A stretch of 64,000 nt of DNA from Mesorhizobium sp. GbtcB19 (lineage in GTDB: Bacteria; Pseudomonadota; Alphaproteobacteria; Rhizobiales; Rhizobiaceae): positions 310,001-374,000 of the forward strand of contig NZ_JAGXJY010000004.1 of the NCBI RefSeq assembly GCF_019091085.1, read 5' to 3'. This document shows positions 55,854-64,000 of the stretch, piece by piece. A program made the position numbers and the translations under genes. Below the pieces are notes generated by a model. That model was given only the letters and a program-made list of their open reading frames with translations. It was not told the origin of the DNA and did not search any database. The stretch's first letter is position 1, and each line of letters starts with the position of its first letter.

Positions 55854-55903
55854 AGATTTTCTCTTGAATTTCGCCTCTGCCGGTCGTATGTGTACGTTAC
55901 ATT

Positions 55904-55913
55904 GTACATGTAC
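55904..55913. promoter_or_regulatory. GTAC palindrome (GTACATGTAC)
   Basis: A perfect ten-base palindrome 22 bases before the ATG of the small secreted protein. The larger unit TGTAC, eight bases, GTACA overlaps it on the left. Possible regulator site, perhaps for the preceding TetR protein. Confidence 0.3.
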
Positions 55914-55934
55914 GGACACGACTGGAGACGGAAC

Positions 55935-56165
55935 ATGAAGAAGACCATCCTCACCCTCGCCGCCGTGCTGGCTTTCTCGGGCGCCGCCTTTGCCGGCGCT
56001 GCCCAGCCCGCCAAGCATGCGCCCGCCGCCTGCACCCAGGCCAATGTGAAGCTTGATTGCAGCGCGACCGGTTCGGTCGAAAAGGCCGACACCACCAAGA
56101 GCGACACCAGCAAGGGTGCGCGCCTCGGCATCGACGTGAACCCCTGGTTCGTGCCTGGCCTCTAA
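55935..56165 (+). CDS. Small secreted/periplasmic protein, unknown
   Basis: A 76-residue protein with a clear signal peptide: MKKTILTLAAVLAFSGAAFA, cut after AFA. The mature part is about 56 residues, with two cysteines (AACTQANVKLDC) that could pair and a low-complexity TSKSDTSK-like stretch (KADTTKSDTSKG), ending VNPWFVPGL. I do not recognise a family beyond the many small secreted proteins of Mesorhizobium. GGAGACGG precedes ATG 55935, and a strong terminator follows, so it is a real single-gene unit. Confidence 0.75.
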   Translation: MKKTILTLAAVLAFSGAAFAGAAQPAKHAPAACTQANVKLDCSATGSVEKADTTKSDTSKGARLGIDVNPWFVPGL

Positions 56166-56184
56166 GCACCATCACCAAGACCCA

Positions 56185-56221
56185 AACGAAAACGGGCGGC
56201 ACTTGGCCGCCCTTTTTCGTT
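56185..56221. terminator. Rho-independent terminator (bidirectional)
   Basis: A seven-base perfect stem (GGGCGGC and GCCGCCC) with a five-base loop, preceded by CGAAAA and followed by TTTTTCG. The A-run/T-run symmetry lets it serve both the secreted-protein gene from the left and the small gene from the right. Confidence 0.85.
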
Positions 56222-56252
56222 TTGCTTGTCGCCTTGGGCGATCCGCCCAAGC

Positions 56253-57122
<870 letters not shown>

Positions 57123-57130
<8 letters not shown>

Positions 57131-60100
57131 TGAGGTGCTCTCCCTTCTCGTCGACGAACACCATGCCGGTGACTTCCACCTCGACCGTGCCGTTCGGCAT
57201 CGGCACATAAAGCGTCTCACCCATGCGGTCGCGGCCGCCGGCGACCAGCGCCAGCGCGATTGAGCGGCCGCAATTCTCCGACCAATAGCTCGAAGTGACG
57301 TGGCCGATCATCTTCATCGGGATAGGCTGCTTGGGATCGGCGACGATCTGCGCACCCTCTTCCAGCACCACCTTCGGATCCTTGGTCTTCAGGCCAACGA
57401 GCTGCTTGCGGCCCTTGGCCACCAGGTCCGAGCGGGTCAGGCCGCGAATGCCGACGAAGTCGGTCTTCTTCTTGCCGACCGCCCAGTCGAGCCCGGCATC
57501 GTTCGGCGTCACCGTGCCGTCGGTGTCCTGGCCGACGATGATGTAGCCCTTTTCGGCGCGCAGCACGTGCATGGACTCGGTGCCGTAGGCGACAGCGCCA
57601 TGCTTCTGGCCTTCGGCCCACAGCGCTTCCCAGACCGCCTCGCCATAGTCGGCCGGCACGTTGACCTCGAAACCGCGCTCGCCGGTGAAGGACATGCGGA
57701 ACAGCCTTGTCGGCACGCCGCAAATCTTGCCCTCGCGCACCGACATATGCGGCATCGCCTCATCCGACATGTCGATGCCTTCGACCAGCGGCGCGATGAT
57801 CTCGCGCGACTTCGGCCCCTGCACCGCGATGACCGCCCATTGCTCGGTGATCGAAGTCAGCCAGACATTCAAGTGCGGGAACTCGGTCTGGAGGTAATCC
57901 TCCATATGGTTCATGACGCGCGGCGCGCCGCCGGTCGTCGTCGTCACGTGGAAGCGGTCCGGCGCCAGCCTGCCGACGACGCCGTCGTCATAGATGAAGC
58001 CGTCCTCGCGCAGCATGATGCCATAGCGGCAGCGGCCGGTTTCCAGCTTCTCCCACGGATTGGTGTAGAGCAGTTCCATGAACTTCGCGGCGTCCGGCCC
58101 GACCACTTCGATCTTGCCGAGCGTCGAGGCGTCGAACAGGCCGCCCACCTTGCGCACCGTCACGCATTCGCGGTCGACCGCCTTGTGCATGTCCTCGCCG
58201 GCTTTCGGGAAATACCAGGCGCGCTTCCAGTGGCCGACATCCTCGAACACGGCACCTTGCGACGCCGCCCAGCCATGCGTCGCCGTGCGGCGGGTCGGGT
58301 CGAACAGCGCGCCGCGCGCGTGGCCGACGATCGAGCCGAAGGTCACCGGCGTATAGGGCGCGCGGAAGGTGGTGAGGCCGACTTGCGGGATCGGCTTGCC
58401 GAGTTCGTCGGCGGCGATCGCCAGGCCGTGCATGTTCGACGTCTTGCCCTGGTCGGTCGCCATGCCGTTGGTGGTGAAGCGCTTGACGTGCTCGATCGAG
58501 CGCATGCCCTCATGCACCGCCTGGCGGATGTCCTTGGCGGTGACGTCGTTCTGGAAATCGACGAAGGCCTTGACCGTGGTGCCCGGCCCGGCGCCGGGCC
58601 CGGCACCCAGCATGCCACGCGACCAGCTCTCGCCGGCATCGACCTTCGGCTTGGCGCCCTTCCCCGTCTTGCCGCTGGAATCCTTGCCGCCGGCTTCCTT
58701 CGCCGCCTTGGCGCCGGCCGCATAGGCCTCGTCGATCGTCGCATCCAGCCCGTCCGTGCCGTTGCAGGCGCCGACCGACACGCAGTCCTGCGCGTAGGTG
58801 CCAGGCACGAAGCGCCTGGTCTCGTCGTTGAAGGCGACCTTGCCGCGCGACTGCGAGAACAGATGCACCGACGGCGTCCAGCCGGCCGACATCAGGATCG
58901 CGTCGACCGGAATGGTGCGCTCGCCGCCGCCATTCTTCGGCTGCACGGTCATCGAGGACACACGCAGCTTGCCGCCGGCGCTGACCACGGCGCGGCCGAA
59001 ATTGATCTCGATGCCGAGCGCCCTCGCCTCGTCGATCACCGGCCCGGCCGGATTGTCGCGCAGGTCGACGATGGCCGCGATGTTGACGCCGGCCTTCTTG
59101 AGGTCGATGGCCGCGGCGTAGGCGGAATCGTTGGCGGTATAGACGCCGACGTTCTTGCCGACCGCGACGCCATAGTGGTTGAGATAGGTGCGCGCCGCCG
59201 AAGCCAGCATCACGCCCGGACGGTCGTTGTTGGCGAACACCATGTGGCGTTCGATGGCGCCGGTGGCGATCACGACGCGATTGGCGCGGACCTGCCACAA
59301 GCGTTCGCGCGCCAATTCGCGGCCCGGACTCTTGAGATGGTCGCTGACCCGCTCGACCAGGCCGACGAAATTCTGCGCGTAATAGCCAAAGGCAGTCGTG
59401 CGGGAGAGCACGCGCACATTGTCCATCGCCTTCAGCCTGGCGATCGCGGCTTGTGCCCAGGCAAAGCCATTCTCGCCGTCGATTTTGGCGCCGCTCTCGA
59501 AGCGCAGGCTGCCGCCGAACTCGGCCTGTTCGTCGGCGAGGATTACCCGCACGCCGGTCTCGGCCGCAGCAAGTGCCGCCGCAATGCCGGCGGCGCCGCC
59601 GCCCAGCACCAGCACCTCGCAATGCGCATAACGCGCGGCATAGTGGTCCGGGTCCGGCTTCTCGGGCGAAACGCCGAGGCCGGCCGCGGCGCGGATCTTC
59701 GGCTCATAGAGGTTCTTCCAGGCCGACTTCGGCCACATGAAGGTCTTGTAGTAGAAGCCGGCCGAAAATAGCGGTGATGCAAGGTCGTTGACCGCGCCGA
59801 CGTCGAAGGCGAGCGACGGCCAGCGGTTCTGCGAATTGGCGGTCAGCCCGTCATAGAGCTCCTGCACGGTAGCGCGCACATTCGGCGTCTTGCGCGCATC
59901 GTCACGCACGATCTGCACCAGCGCGTTGGGTTCCTCCGCGCCGGCGGACAGGAAGCCACGCGGCCGGTGATACTTGAACGAGCGGCCGACCAGATGCACG
60001 CCGTTGGCGAGCAGCGCCGAGGCGAGCGTATCGCCCTCGATGCCGGTGTAGGACTTGTCGTCGAAGCTGAAGGAGGCGGTCTTGGCCTGGCTGAGGCGAC

Positions 60101-60131
60101 CAGCGCCGGAGATGCGGAATGCAGCGCTCAT
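57123..60131 (-). CDS. soxA: Sarcosine oxidase, alpha subunit
   Basis: A 1002-residue flavoprotein. The N-terminal ferredoxin-like domain contains GDTLASALLANGVHLVGRSF and a NAD/FAD-binding part follows (VLVLGGGAAGIAAALAAAE from about residue 175). The C-terminal aminomethyltransferase-like folate domain has RCRYGIMLREDGFIYDDG, GPKSREIIAPL and RMSFTGERGFEVNVP. It channels the methyl group of sarcosine to tetrahydrofolate. A linker around residues 480-522 (GGKDSSGKTGKGAKPK, then GAGPGAGPGTT) is unusually long and low-complexity. ATGA overlap with soxD upstream. Confidence 0.95.
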
Positions 60132-60424
60132 TTCGCGGCTCCAGGCAGTTTCGCGGGCTTCGGCTCGCCGGCCTTGTAGGTCATGATGAACTTGTCGGTG
60201 ACGGTGTCGCGCACCGCGTTGAAGAAGCGCGCGCAGCCATGGATGTGGCGCCAGCGCTCATAGATGACGCCCTTCGGGTTCGCGCGGATGAAGAAGAATT
60301 TCTCGAAATCGTCGTCGCTCTCGCCGGCAATGTTGGTGGAGCGCGCGATATGCGCCTCGCCGGCATTGCGGAACTCGAGTTCCGGGCGCTCTTCCTCGCA
60401 ATAGGGGCAGCGGATGAGAAGCAT
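60128..60424 (-). CDS. soxD: Sarcosine oxidase, delta subunit
   Basis: A 98-residue zinc-binding subunit. Cys6 and Cys9 (IRCPYCEEERPELEF) and His60/Cys64 (WRHIHGCARFFN) match the known zinc ligands, and GVIYERWRH is conserved. It shares the ATGA overlap with soxA and is separated from soxB by 72 bases that contain a GC palindrome. Confidence 0.95.
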   Translation of the reverse strand: MLLIRCPYCEEERPELEFRNAGEAHIARSTNIAGESDDDFEKFFFIRANPKGVIYERWRHIHGCARFFNAVRDTVTDKFIMTYKAGEPKPAKLPGAAK

Positions 60425-60450
60425 CTGGGTGATCCTAAAACTTGCCGTGA

Positions 60451-60466
60451 CCGGCGCGCGCGCCGG
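60451..60466 (-). promoter_or_regulatory. GC palindrome between soxB and soxD
   Basis: A perfect 16-base palindrome (CCGGCGCG and CGCGCCGG) in the 72-base gap between soxB and soxD. It has no T-run and so may only modulate or process the transcript rather than end it. Confidence 0.4.
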
Positions 60467-60496
60467 CCGGTTGATCGCAAAGCAACTGAGCCGTCA

Positions 60497-61750
60497 TCAG
60501 TGCGCCACTGCGGCCGCGGCGGCCTCGTCGATGAGCCGGCCGGTGCGGAAGCGCTCGAGCGTAAAGGGCGCGTTGATCGGGTGCGGGTCGTCCTTCGCGA
60601 TCGTATGCGCAAACACATTGCCCGAGCCGGGCGTCGCCTTGAAGCCGCCCGTGCCCCAGCCGCAATTGACGTAGAGGCCCTGCACCGGCGTCTTGGCCAG
60701 GATCGGCGACCGGTCCGGCGTGACATCGACGATGCCGCCCCAGGAACGCAGCATCTTCATGCGCGTGAAGATCGGGAACATCTCGCAGATGGCGTCGAGC
60801 GTATGCTGCAAGATGTGCAGGCCGCCGGTCTGCGAATAGGAGACATACTGGTCGGTGCCCGCGCCGATGACGAGCTCGCCCTTGTCCGACTGCGAGATAT
60901 AGGCGTGCACGGTGTTCGACATCACCACACAGGGCACCACCGGCTTGATCGGCTCCGACACCAGCGCCTGCAGCGGATAGCTTTCCAGCGGCATGCGCAC
61001 GCCGGCCATGTTCATGATGACCGAGGAATGGCCGGCCGCGACCACGCCGACCTTCTTGGCGCCGATGAAGCCGCGTGTCGTCTCGACGCCGCTGACCGCG
61101 CCGTTGGCCGCGCGCTTGATGCCCGTGACCTCGCAATTCTGGATGATGTGCACGCCGCGCGCCGAAGCGCCGCGCGCATAGCCCCAGGCGACCGCGTCGT
61201 GCCGCGCCGTGCCGCCGCGCCGCTGCAGCGCGGCGCCCATCACCGGATAGCGCGCTTCCCTGGAAATATTGAGCGGCGGACAGAATGCCTTCGCCTGCTC
61301 CGGCGTCAGCCATTCATTGTCGATGCCGTTGAGTCGGTTGGCATGGATATGGCGCTTGAAGACCTGCACGTCATGGACGTTGTGCGCCAGCATCATGACG
61401 CCGCGCGCCGAATACATGACGTTGTAGTTGAGCTCCTGGCTGAGCCCGTCCCACAGCTTCAGCGCATGGTCGTAGATGCCGGCGCTTTCGTCATAGAGGT
61501 AGTTGGAGCGGATGATGGTGGTGTTGCGGCCGGTGTTGCCGCCGCCGAGCCAGCCCTTTTCCAGCACCGCGACGTTGGTGATGCCGTGCTCGCTCGCCAG
61601 ATAATAGGCCGTCGCCAGACCGTGTCCGCCGGCGCCGACGATGACGACGTCATATTCCTTCTTCGGCTCGGGCGAGGTCCACTGCTCTTCCCAGCCCTTG
61701 TGGCCGCGCATCGCCTCGCGGGCAATGGCGAATACCGAGTATTTCTTCAC
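60497..61750 (-). CDS. soxB: Sarcosine oxidase, beta subunit
   Basis: A 417-residue flavoprotein carrying the catalytic site. [18 protein letters not shown] is the FAD-binding loop, and the His in [16 protein letters not shown] corresponds to the covalent FMN attachment site. [16 protein letters not shown] closes the FAD site. Together with soxD, A and G it demethylates sarcosine to glycine, hydrogen peroxide and methylene-tetrahydrofolate. The start is GTG 61750. It heads the leftward operon soxBDAG; no glyA or purU gene follows here. Confidence 0.96.
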   Translation of the reverse strand: MKKYSVFAIAREAMRGHKGWEEQWTSPEPKKEYDVVIVGAGGHGLATAYYLASEHGITNVAVLEKGWLGGGNTGRNTTIIRSNYLYDESAGIYDHALKLWDGLSQELNYNVMYSARGVMMLAHNVHDVQVFKRHIHANRLNGIDNEWLTPEQAKAFCPPLNISREARYPVMGAALQRRGGTARHDAVAWGYARGASARGVHIIQNCEVTGIKRAANGAVSGVETTRGFIGAKKVGVVAAGHSSVIMNMAGVRMPLESYPLQALVSEPIKPVVPCVVMSNTVHAYISQSDKGELVIGAGTDQYVSYSQTGGLHILQHTLDAICEMFPIFTRMKMLRSWGGIVDVTPDRSPILAKTPVQGLYVNCGWGTGGFKATPGSGNVFAHTIAKDDPHPINAPFTLERFRTGRLIDEAAAAAVAH

Positions 61751-61954
61751 GTTAAGCCTCGCGCCAAAAAATCGCGGATATGGTCCGGGCCTCTCCCGTC
61801 ACGCGAGGTGTATCACTAGCGAAACGGCGATGTCATCCTTGCGCTGTTTGCGACGGCGCTTGCCGCTTTGCGCCATGCCGAAAGGATGGCATCCGGGCTG
61901 GTAGCCGCGGCGGCGATCAGCCATACCGGCTGTTCCGAGACTTGGAGGATGATG

Positions 61955-62323
61955 ATGGGCAACGCCTGGTGGAATCTGACCCTGCGCTTTCTGCTGGAAC
62001 TTGCGGCGCTGCTTGGTCTTGGCATCGCGGCCTGGAGCCTGTCCGAAGGTTGGTGGCGCTGGCTCCTCGCCTTGGCCTTGCCACTTATTGCAGCCGCGCT
62101 GTGGGGAACCTTCGCGGTTCCGAACGATCCGAGCCGATCTGGTCGTGCACCTGTGCCCGTACCGGGCGCGGCGCGGCTGGTGCTAGAGCTGGTCATCCTG
62201 TTCGGTGGCGCTGGCGGATTCTACCTGGCGGGCCACACGGCAGCCGGCATCATCATGGCTCTGCTGATCGCCTTCAGCTACGCCTTCTCGCTGGACCGGC
62301 TGGGCTGGCTGTTGCGGCAATAG
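61955..62323 (+). CDS. DUF2568 (YrdB family) membrane protein
   Basis: A 122-residue membrane protein with four helices, starting MGNAWWNLTLRFLLELAAL. The motif LWGTFAVPNDPSRSG between helices 2 and 3 is diagnostic of the family, and LELVILFGGAGGFYLAGH follows. No known function. Three ATGs follow each other at 61949, 61952 and 61955; GGAGG at 61944-61948 gives proper spacing only to the third. Divergent from soxB. Confidence 0.85.
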   Translation: MGNAWWNLTLRFLLELAALLGLGIAAWSLSEGWWRWLLALALPLIAAALWGTFAVPNDPSRSGRAPVPVPGAARLVLELVILFGGAGGFYLAGHTAAGIIMALLIAFSYAFSLDRLGWLLRQ

Positions 62324-62418
62324 CGGCCTTTGCCGGTTTCGGGTGGCCCCGGCCTGCCCCATTTGCGACCAAGCATCCAACCGCCGGTAAGCCCGGCATA
62401 GAGGAAGGATGCAGAGAC

Positions 62419-63177
62419 ATGTTCACCCTGACAAACAAGGTCGCCATCGTCACCGGCGCCAGTTCCGGCATCGGCCGCGCCACCGCGAAGCTGTTCGCCG
62501 AGCAGGGCGCGAATCTCGTCGTCGCGGCGCGGCGTCAGCAGGAGCTCGACTCGCTTGTCGGTGAAATAGAGGCGGATGGCGGCACGGCGGCGGCACTGGC
62601 CGGCGACGTCAGGGATGAGGCCTATGCCAAGGCCTTGGTGGAGCTCGCTGTAAAGCAGTTCGGCGGCCTCGACATCGCCTTCAACAATGCCGGCGCGGTC
62701 GGCGCGATGGGACCGGTGCCGGATATGCCACCGGCGACCTGGCACGAGACGATGGACACCAACCTGACCAGCGCCTATCTCGCCGCGAAGCATCAGATAC
62801 CGGCCATGCTGGAGCGCGGCGGCGGCTCGCTGATCTTCACCTCCAGCTTCGTCGGCTACACCGCCGGCATGCCCGGCATGGCGGCCTATGCCGCTGCCAA
62901 GGCCGGGCTGATCGGGCTGACGCAGGTGCTGGCCGCCGAATATGGTCCGAGAGGCCTGCGCGTCAACGCGCTGTTGCCCGGCGGCACCGATACGCCCGGC
63001 GCCACGACCACCACGCCCGAGGCGCGCGCCTTCGTCGAAGGCATCCATGCCCTGAAGCGCATGGCGCAGCCGGAGGAGATCGCCCGCTCCGCGCTTTACC
63101 TGGCTTCCGACGCCTCGAGCTTCACCACCGGCACGGCGCTGTTTGCCGATGGCGGAGTCTCGATCAACCGGACGTGA
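62419..63177 (+). CDS. Short-chain dehydrogenase/reductase
   Basis: A 252-residue SDR: VAIVTGASSGIGRATAKLFA, VAARRQQEL (Arg suggesting NADPH), IAFNNAGAVGAMGP, FTSSFVGY and YAAAKAGLIGLTQ. Very similar proteins are widespread in Rhizobiales, often annotated as glucose dehydrogenase-like; the substrate is unknown. GGAAGG precedes ATG 62419. It follows the DUF2568 gene by 95 bases and may be independent. Confidence 0.9.
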   Translation: MFTLTNKVAIVTGASSGIGRATAKLFAEQGANLVVAARRQQELDSLVGEIEADGGTAAALAGDVRDEAYAKALVELAVKQFGGLDIAFNNAGAVGAMGPVPDMPPATWHETMDTNLTSAYLAAKHQIPAMLERGGGSLIFTSSFVGYTAGMPGMAAYAAAKAGLIGLTQVLAAEYGPRGLRVNALLPGGTDTPGATTTTPEARAFVEGIHALKRMAQPEEIARSALYLASDASSFTTGTALFADGGVSINRT

Positions 63178-63287
63178 TCCGCGAGGTGGACAGCAGACAT
63201 GCTTCATCCGCTGAAATCTCGCGATACGGCCTTGCATTCCGGCTCGTTTTGACGATTTTCGTTTCCCGTCGAAATCGGACCGGAACG

Positions 63288-63680
63288 ATGCTGCTGATCA
63301 GAACCTATGTTGCCCAGAGCGCCATCGAGGGCGTCGGCGTCTTCGCCGCCGAGCCGGTCCGCAAAGGCGCTTCGATCTGGCGGCTCGATCCCGATTTCGA
63401 CCGGCTGATCCCGATGGAAAAATATGAGGCCGCGCCAGCGCATCTCAGAGAACTGCTCGACCGCTACGCCTACCCGAGCCCGGACAAGCCCGGCTTCATG
63501 GTCTATGAGGTCGACAATGGCCGCTTCATGAACCATGCCGAACGGCCGAACACGGATTTCTCGCAATATGGCGGCGCCACCGCCACGCGCGACATCGCCG
63601 CCGGCGAGGAAATCACCTGCGATTACGGCGAATTCTTCGAGGATTTCGCGCGCCTGCATCTGGCGGCGGCGGAAGGCTGA
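63288..63680 (+). CDS. SET domain-containing protein
   Basis: A 130-residue protein that is little more than a SET domain: IEGVGVFAAEPVRKGASIWR at the start, FMNHAERPNTDF (the pseudoknot NHxxxPN) and AAGEEITCDYGEF (the catalytic Tyr). SET domains transfer methyl groups from S-adenosylmethionine to lysines. No zinc cysteine cluster follows. ATG 63288 is the first codon matching the domain; an upstream in-frame start would add 38 unrelated residues. Confidence 0.88.
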   Translation: MLLIRTYVAQSAIEGVGVFAAEPVRKGASIWRLDPDFDRLIPMEKYEAAPAHLRELLDRYAYPSPDKPGFMVYEVDNGRFMNHAERPNTDFSQYGGATATRDIAAGEEITCDYGEFFEDFARLHLAAAEG

Positions 63681-63746
63681 ATAGCGGGCAGGTGGAGCGC
63701 TCCGGTTTTTGATCACGCTTTCCTGCAATCAACGGTGGACATCCCA

Positions 63747-63766
63747 GGCTGATTCTGCTATCAGCC
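63747..63766. promoter_or_regulatory. Hairpin upstream of rpsU
   Basis: Seven-base perfect arms (GGCTGAT and ATCAGCC) with a six-base loop, 88 bases before the rpsU start. It could end the SET gene transcript or belong to an rpsU leader; no T-run is seen. Confidence 0.35.
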
Positions 63767-63854
63767 GCCCACAATTCGCGGTGCAACTCGCCGCGGAGGC
63801 ATCCCGGCTATGGCCGATTGCCTAACGATTTCAAACCCGAAGACAGGATTGCCC

Positions 63855-64000
63855 GTGCAGGTACTCGTCCGCGACAACAACGTTGATCAGGCGCTTCGCG
63901 CGCTGAAGAAGAAAATGCAGCGCGAAGGTATTTTCCGCGAAATGAAGATGCGCGGTCACTACGAGAAGCCGTCCGAGAAGCGTGCCCGCGAGAAGGCGGA
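63855..64000 (+). CDS. rpsU: 30S ribosomal protein S21 (N-terminal part, cut by window edge)
   Basis: The frame gives [18 protein letters not shown], then [20 protein letters not shown] and [11 protein letters not shown], the full core of rhizobial S21; about 20 residues are missing beyond the window. S21 binds the 30S platform and helps start translation. GTG 63855 is used since family members begin at (M)QVLVRDNN; the in-frame ATG at 63810 would add 15 residues without homology. Confidence 0.95.
   Translation, partial: MQVLVRDNNVDQALRALKKKMQREGIFREMKMRGHYEKPSEKRAREKA

Noticed and set aside
57300..59771. Open frame of 823 codons opposite soxA
   Set aside because: It is antisense to a certain gene, has the Arg/Asp/His-rich composition of a GC-rich shadow frame and no recognisable domain.
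63693..63711. Terminator after the SET gene (GGAGCGCTCC followed by GGTTTTT)
   Set aside because: The ten-base palindrome cannot form a stable loop with more than about four pairs, so it is too weak to call.

Overview
The window looks like a chromosomal segment of a high-GC member of the Rhizobiales (Alphaproteobacteria), most like Mesorhizobium. The evidence is the hisN-like / N-formylglutamate amidohydrolase / cpdR / tRNA-Val order at the left end (from memory a conserved rhizobial arrangement), a rhizobial-type rpsU at the right end, many ABC uptake systems, and families of short palindromic intergenic repeats. I see no phage genes, transposases, CRISPR arrays or plasmid functions. Gene starts and family calls come from reading the sequence; no database search was run.

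Layout. (1) 1-2.7 kb: housekeeping edge with hisN-like (cut by the window), an N-formylglutamate amidohydrolase, the cell-cycle regulator cpdR, tRNA-Val(GAC), a DUF1330 protein and the tail of a decayed SDR gene. (2) 2.9-10.2 kb: a glycan module. A two-domain protein (glycosyltransferase-like plus alginate-lyase-like) converges on a minus-strand operon gmd-fcl that makes GDP-L-fucose, followed by two paralogous predicted fucosyltransferases with TPR-like tails. A 32-codon scar shows that the lyase/transferase pair was duplicated and the second lyase collapsed. (3) 10.3-27.9 kb: a large catabolic region around a LacI-type regulator with two matching palindromic operators. It holds a DUF993 aldolase-like enzyme, a Gfo/Idh dehydrogenase, a family I CoA-transferase, an enoyl-CoA hydratase, an aldehyde dehydrogenase, a glucose-type (GtsABCD-like) ABC transporter, two GMC oxidoreductases, an SDR, a Dabb protein and an MFS carrier. 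The substrate is unknown. (4) 27.9-31.6 kb: DMT exporter, endonuclease/phosphatase-fold protein, Na+/H+ antiporter and a 118-base hairpin repeat.

(5) 31.6-45.6 kb: a second catabolic region, nearly all minus strand, facing an RpiR regulator. It combines a glutamine-synthetase-like ligase, an iron alcohol dehydrogenase, an aldehyde dehydrogenase, an N-formylglutamate-amidohydrolase-like hydrolase, two amino-acid/choline-family permeases and a polyamine-type ABC importer. Together these fit a gamma-glutamylation route for an amino alcohol such as ethanolamine. (6) 45.8-49.1 kb: a compact four-gene envelope-glycan operon (GtrA, YdjC/HpnK-like deacetylase, GT2, GT87-like). (7) 49.4-55.8 kb: acyl-CoA dehydrogenase, phosphotransferase-family kinase, MaoC hydratase, two SDRs, an MDR oxidoreductase and a TetR regulator. 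This resembles separated parts of the ACAD10/ACAD11 system for hydroxy fatty acids. (8) 55.9-61.8 kb: two small proteins and the sarcosine oxidase operon soxBDAG. (9) 62-64 kb: a DUF2568 membrane protein, an SDR, a SET-domain protein and the start of rpsU.

The most promising undescribed systems are the LacI-controlled CoA-dependent sugar-derivative pathway, the amino-alcohol glutamylation cluster, and the lyase/fucosyltransferase module with its duplication scar.
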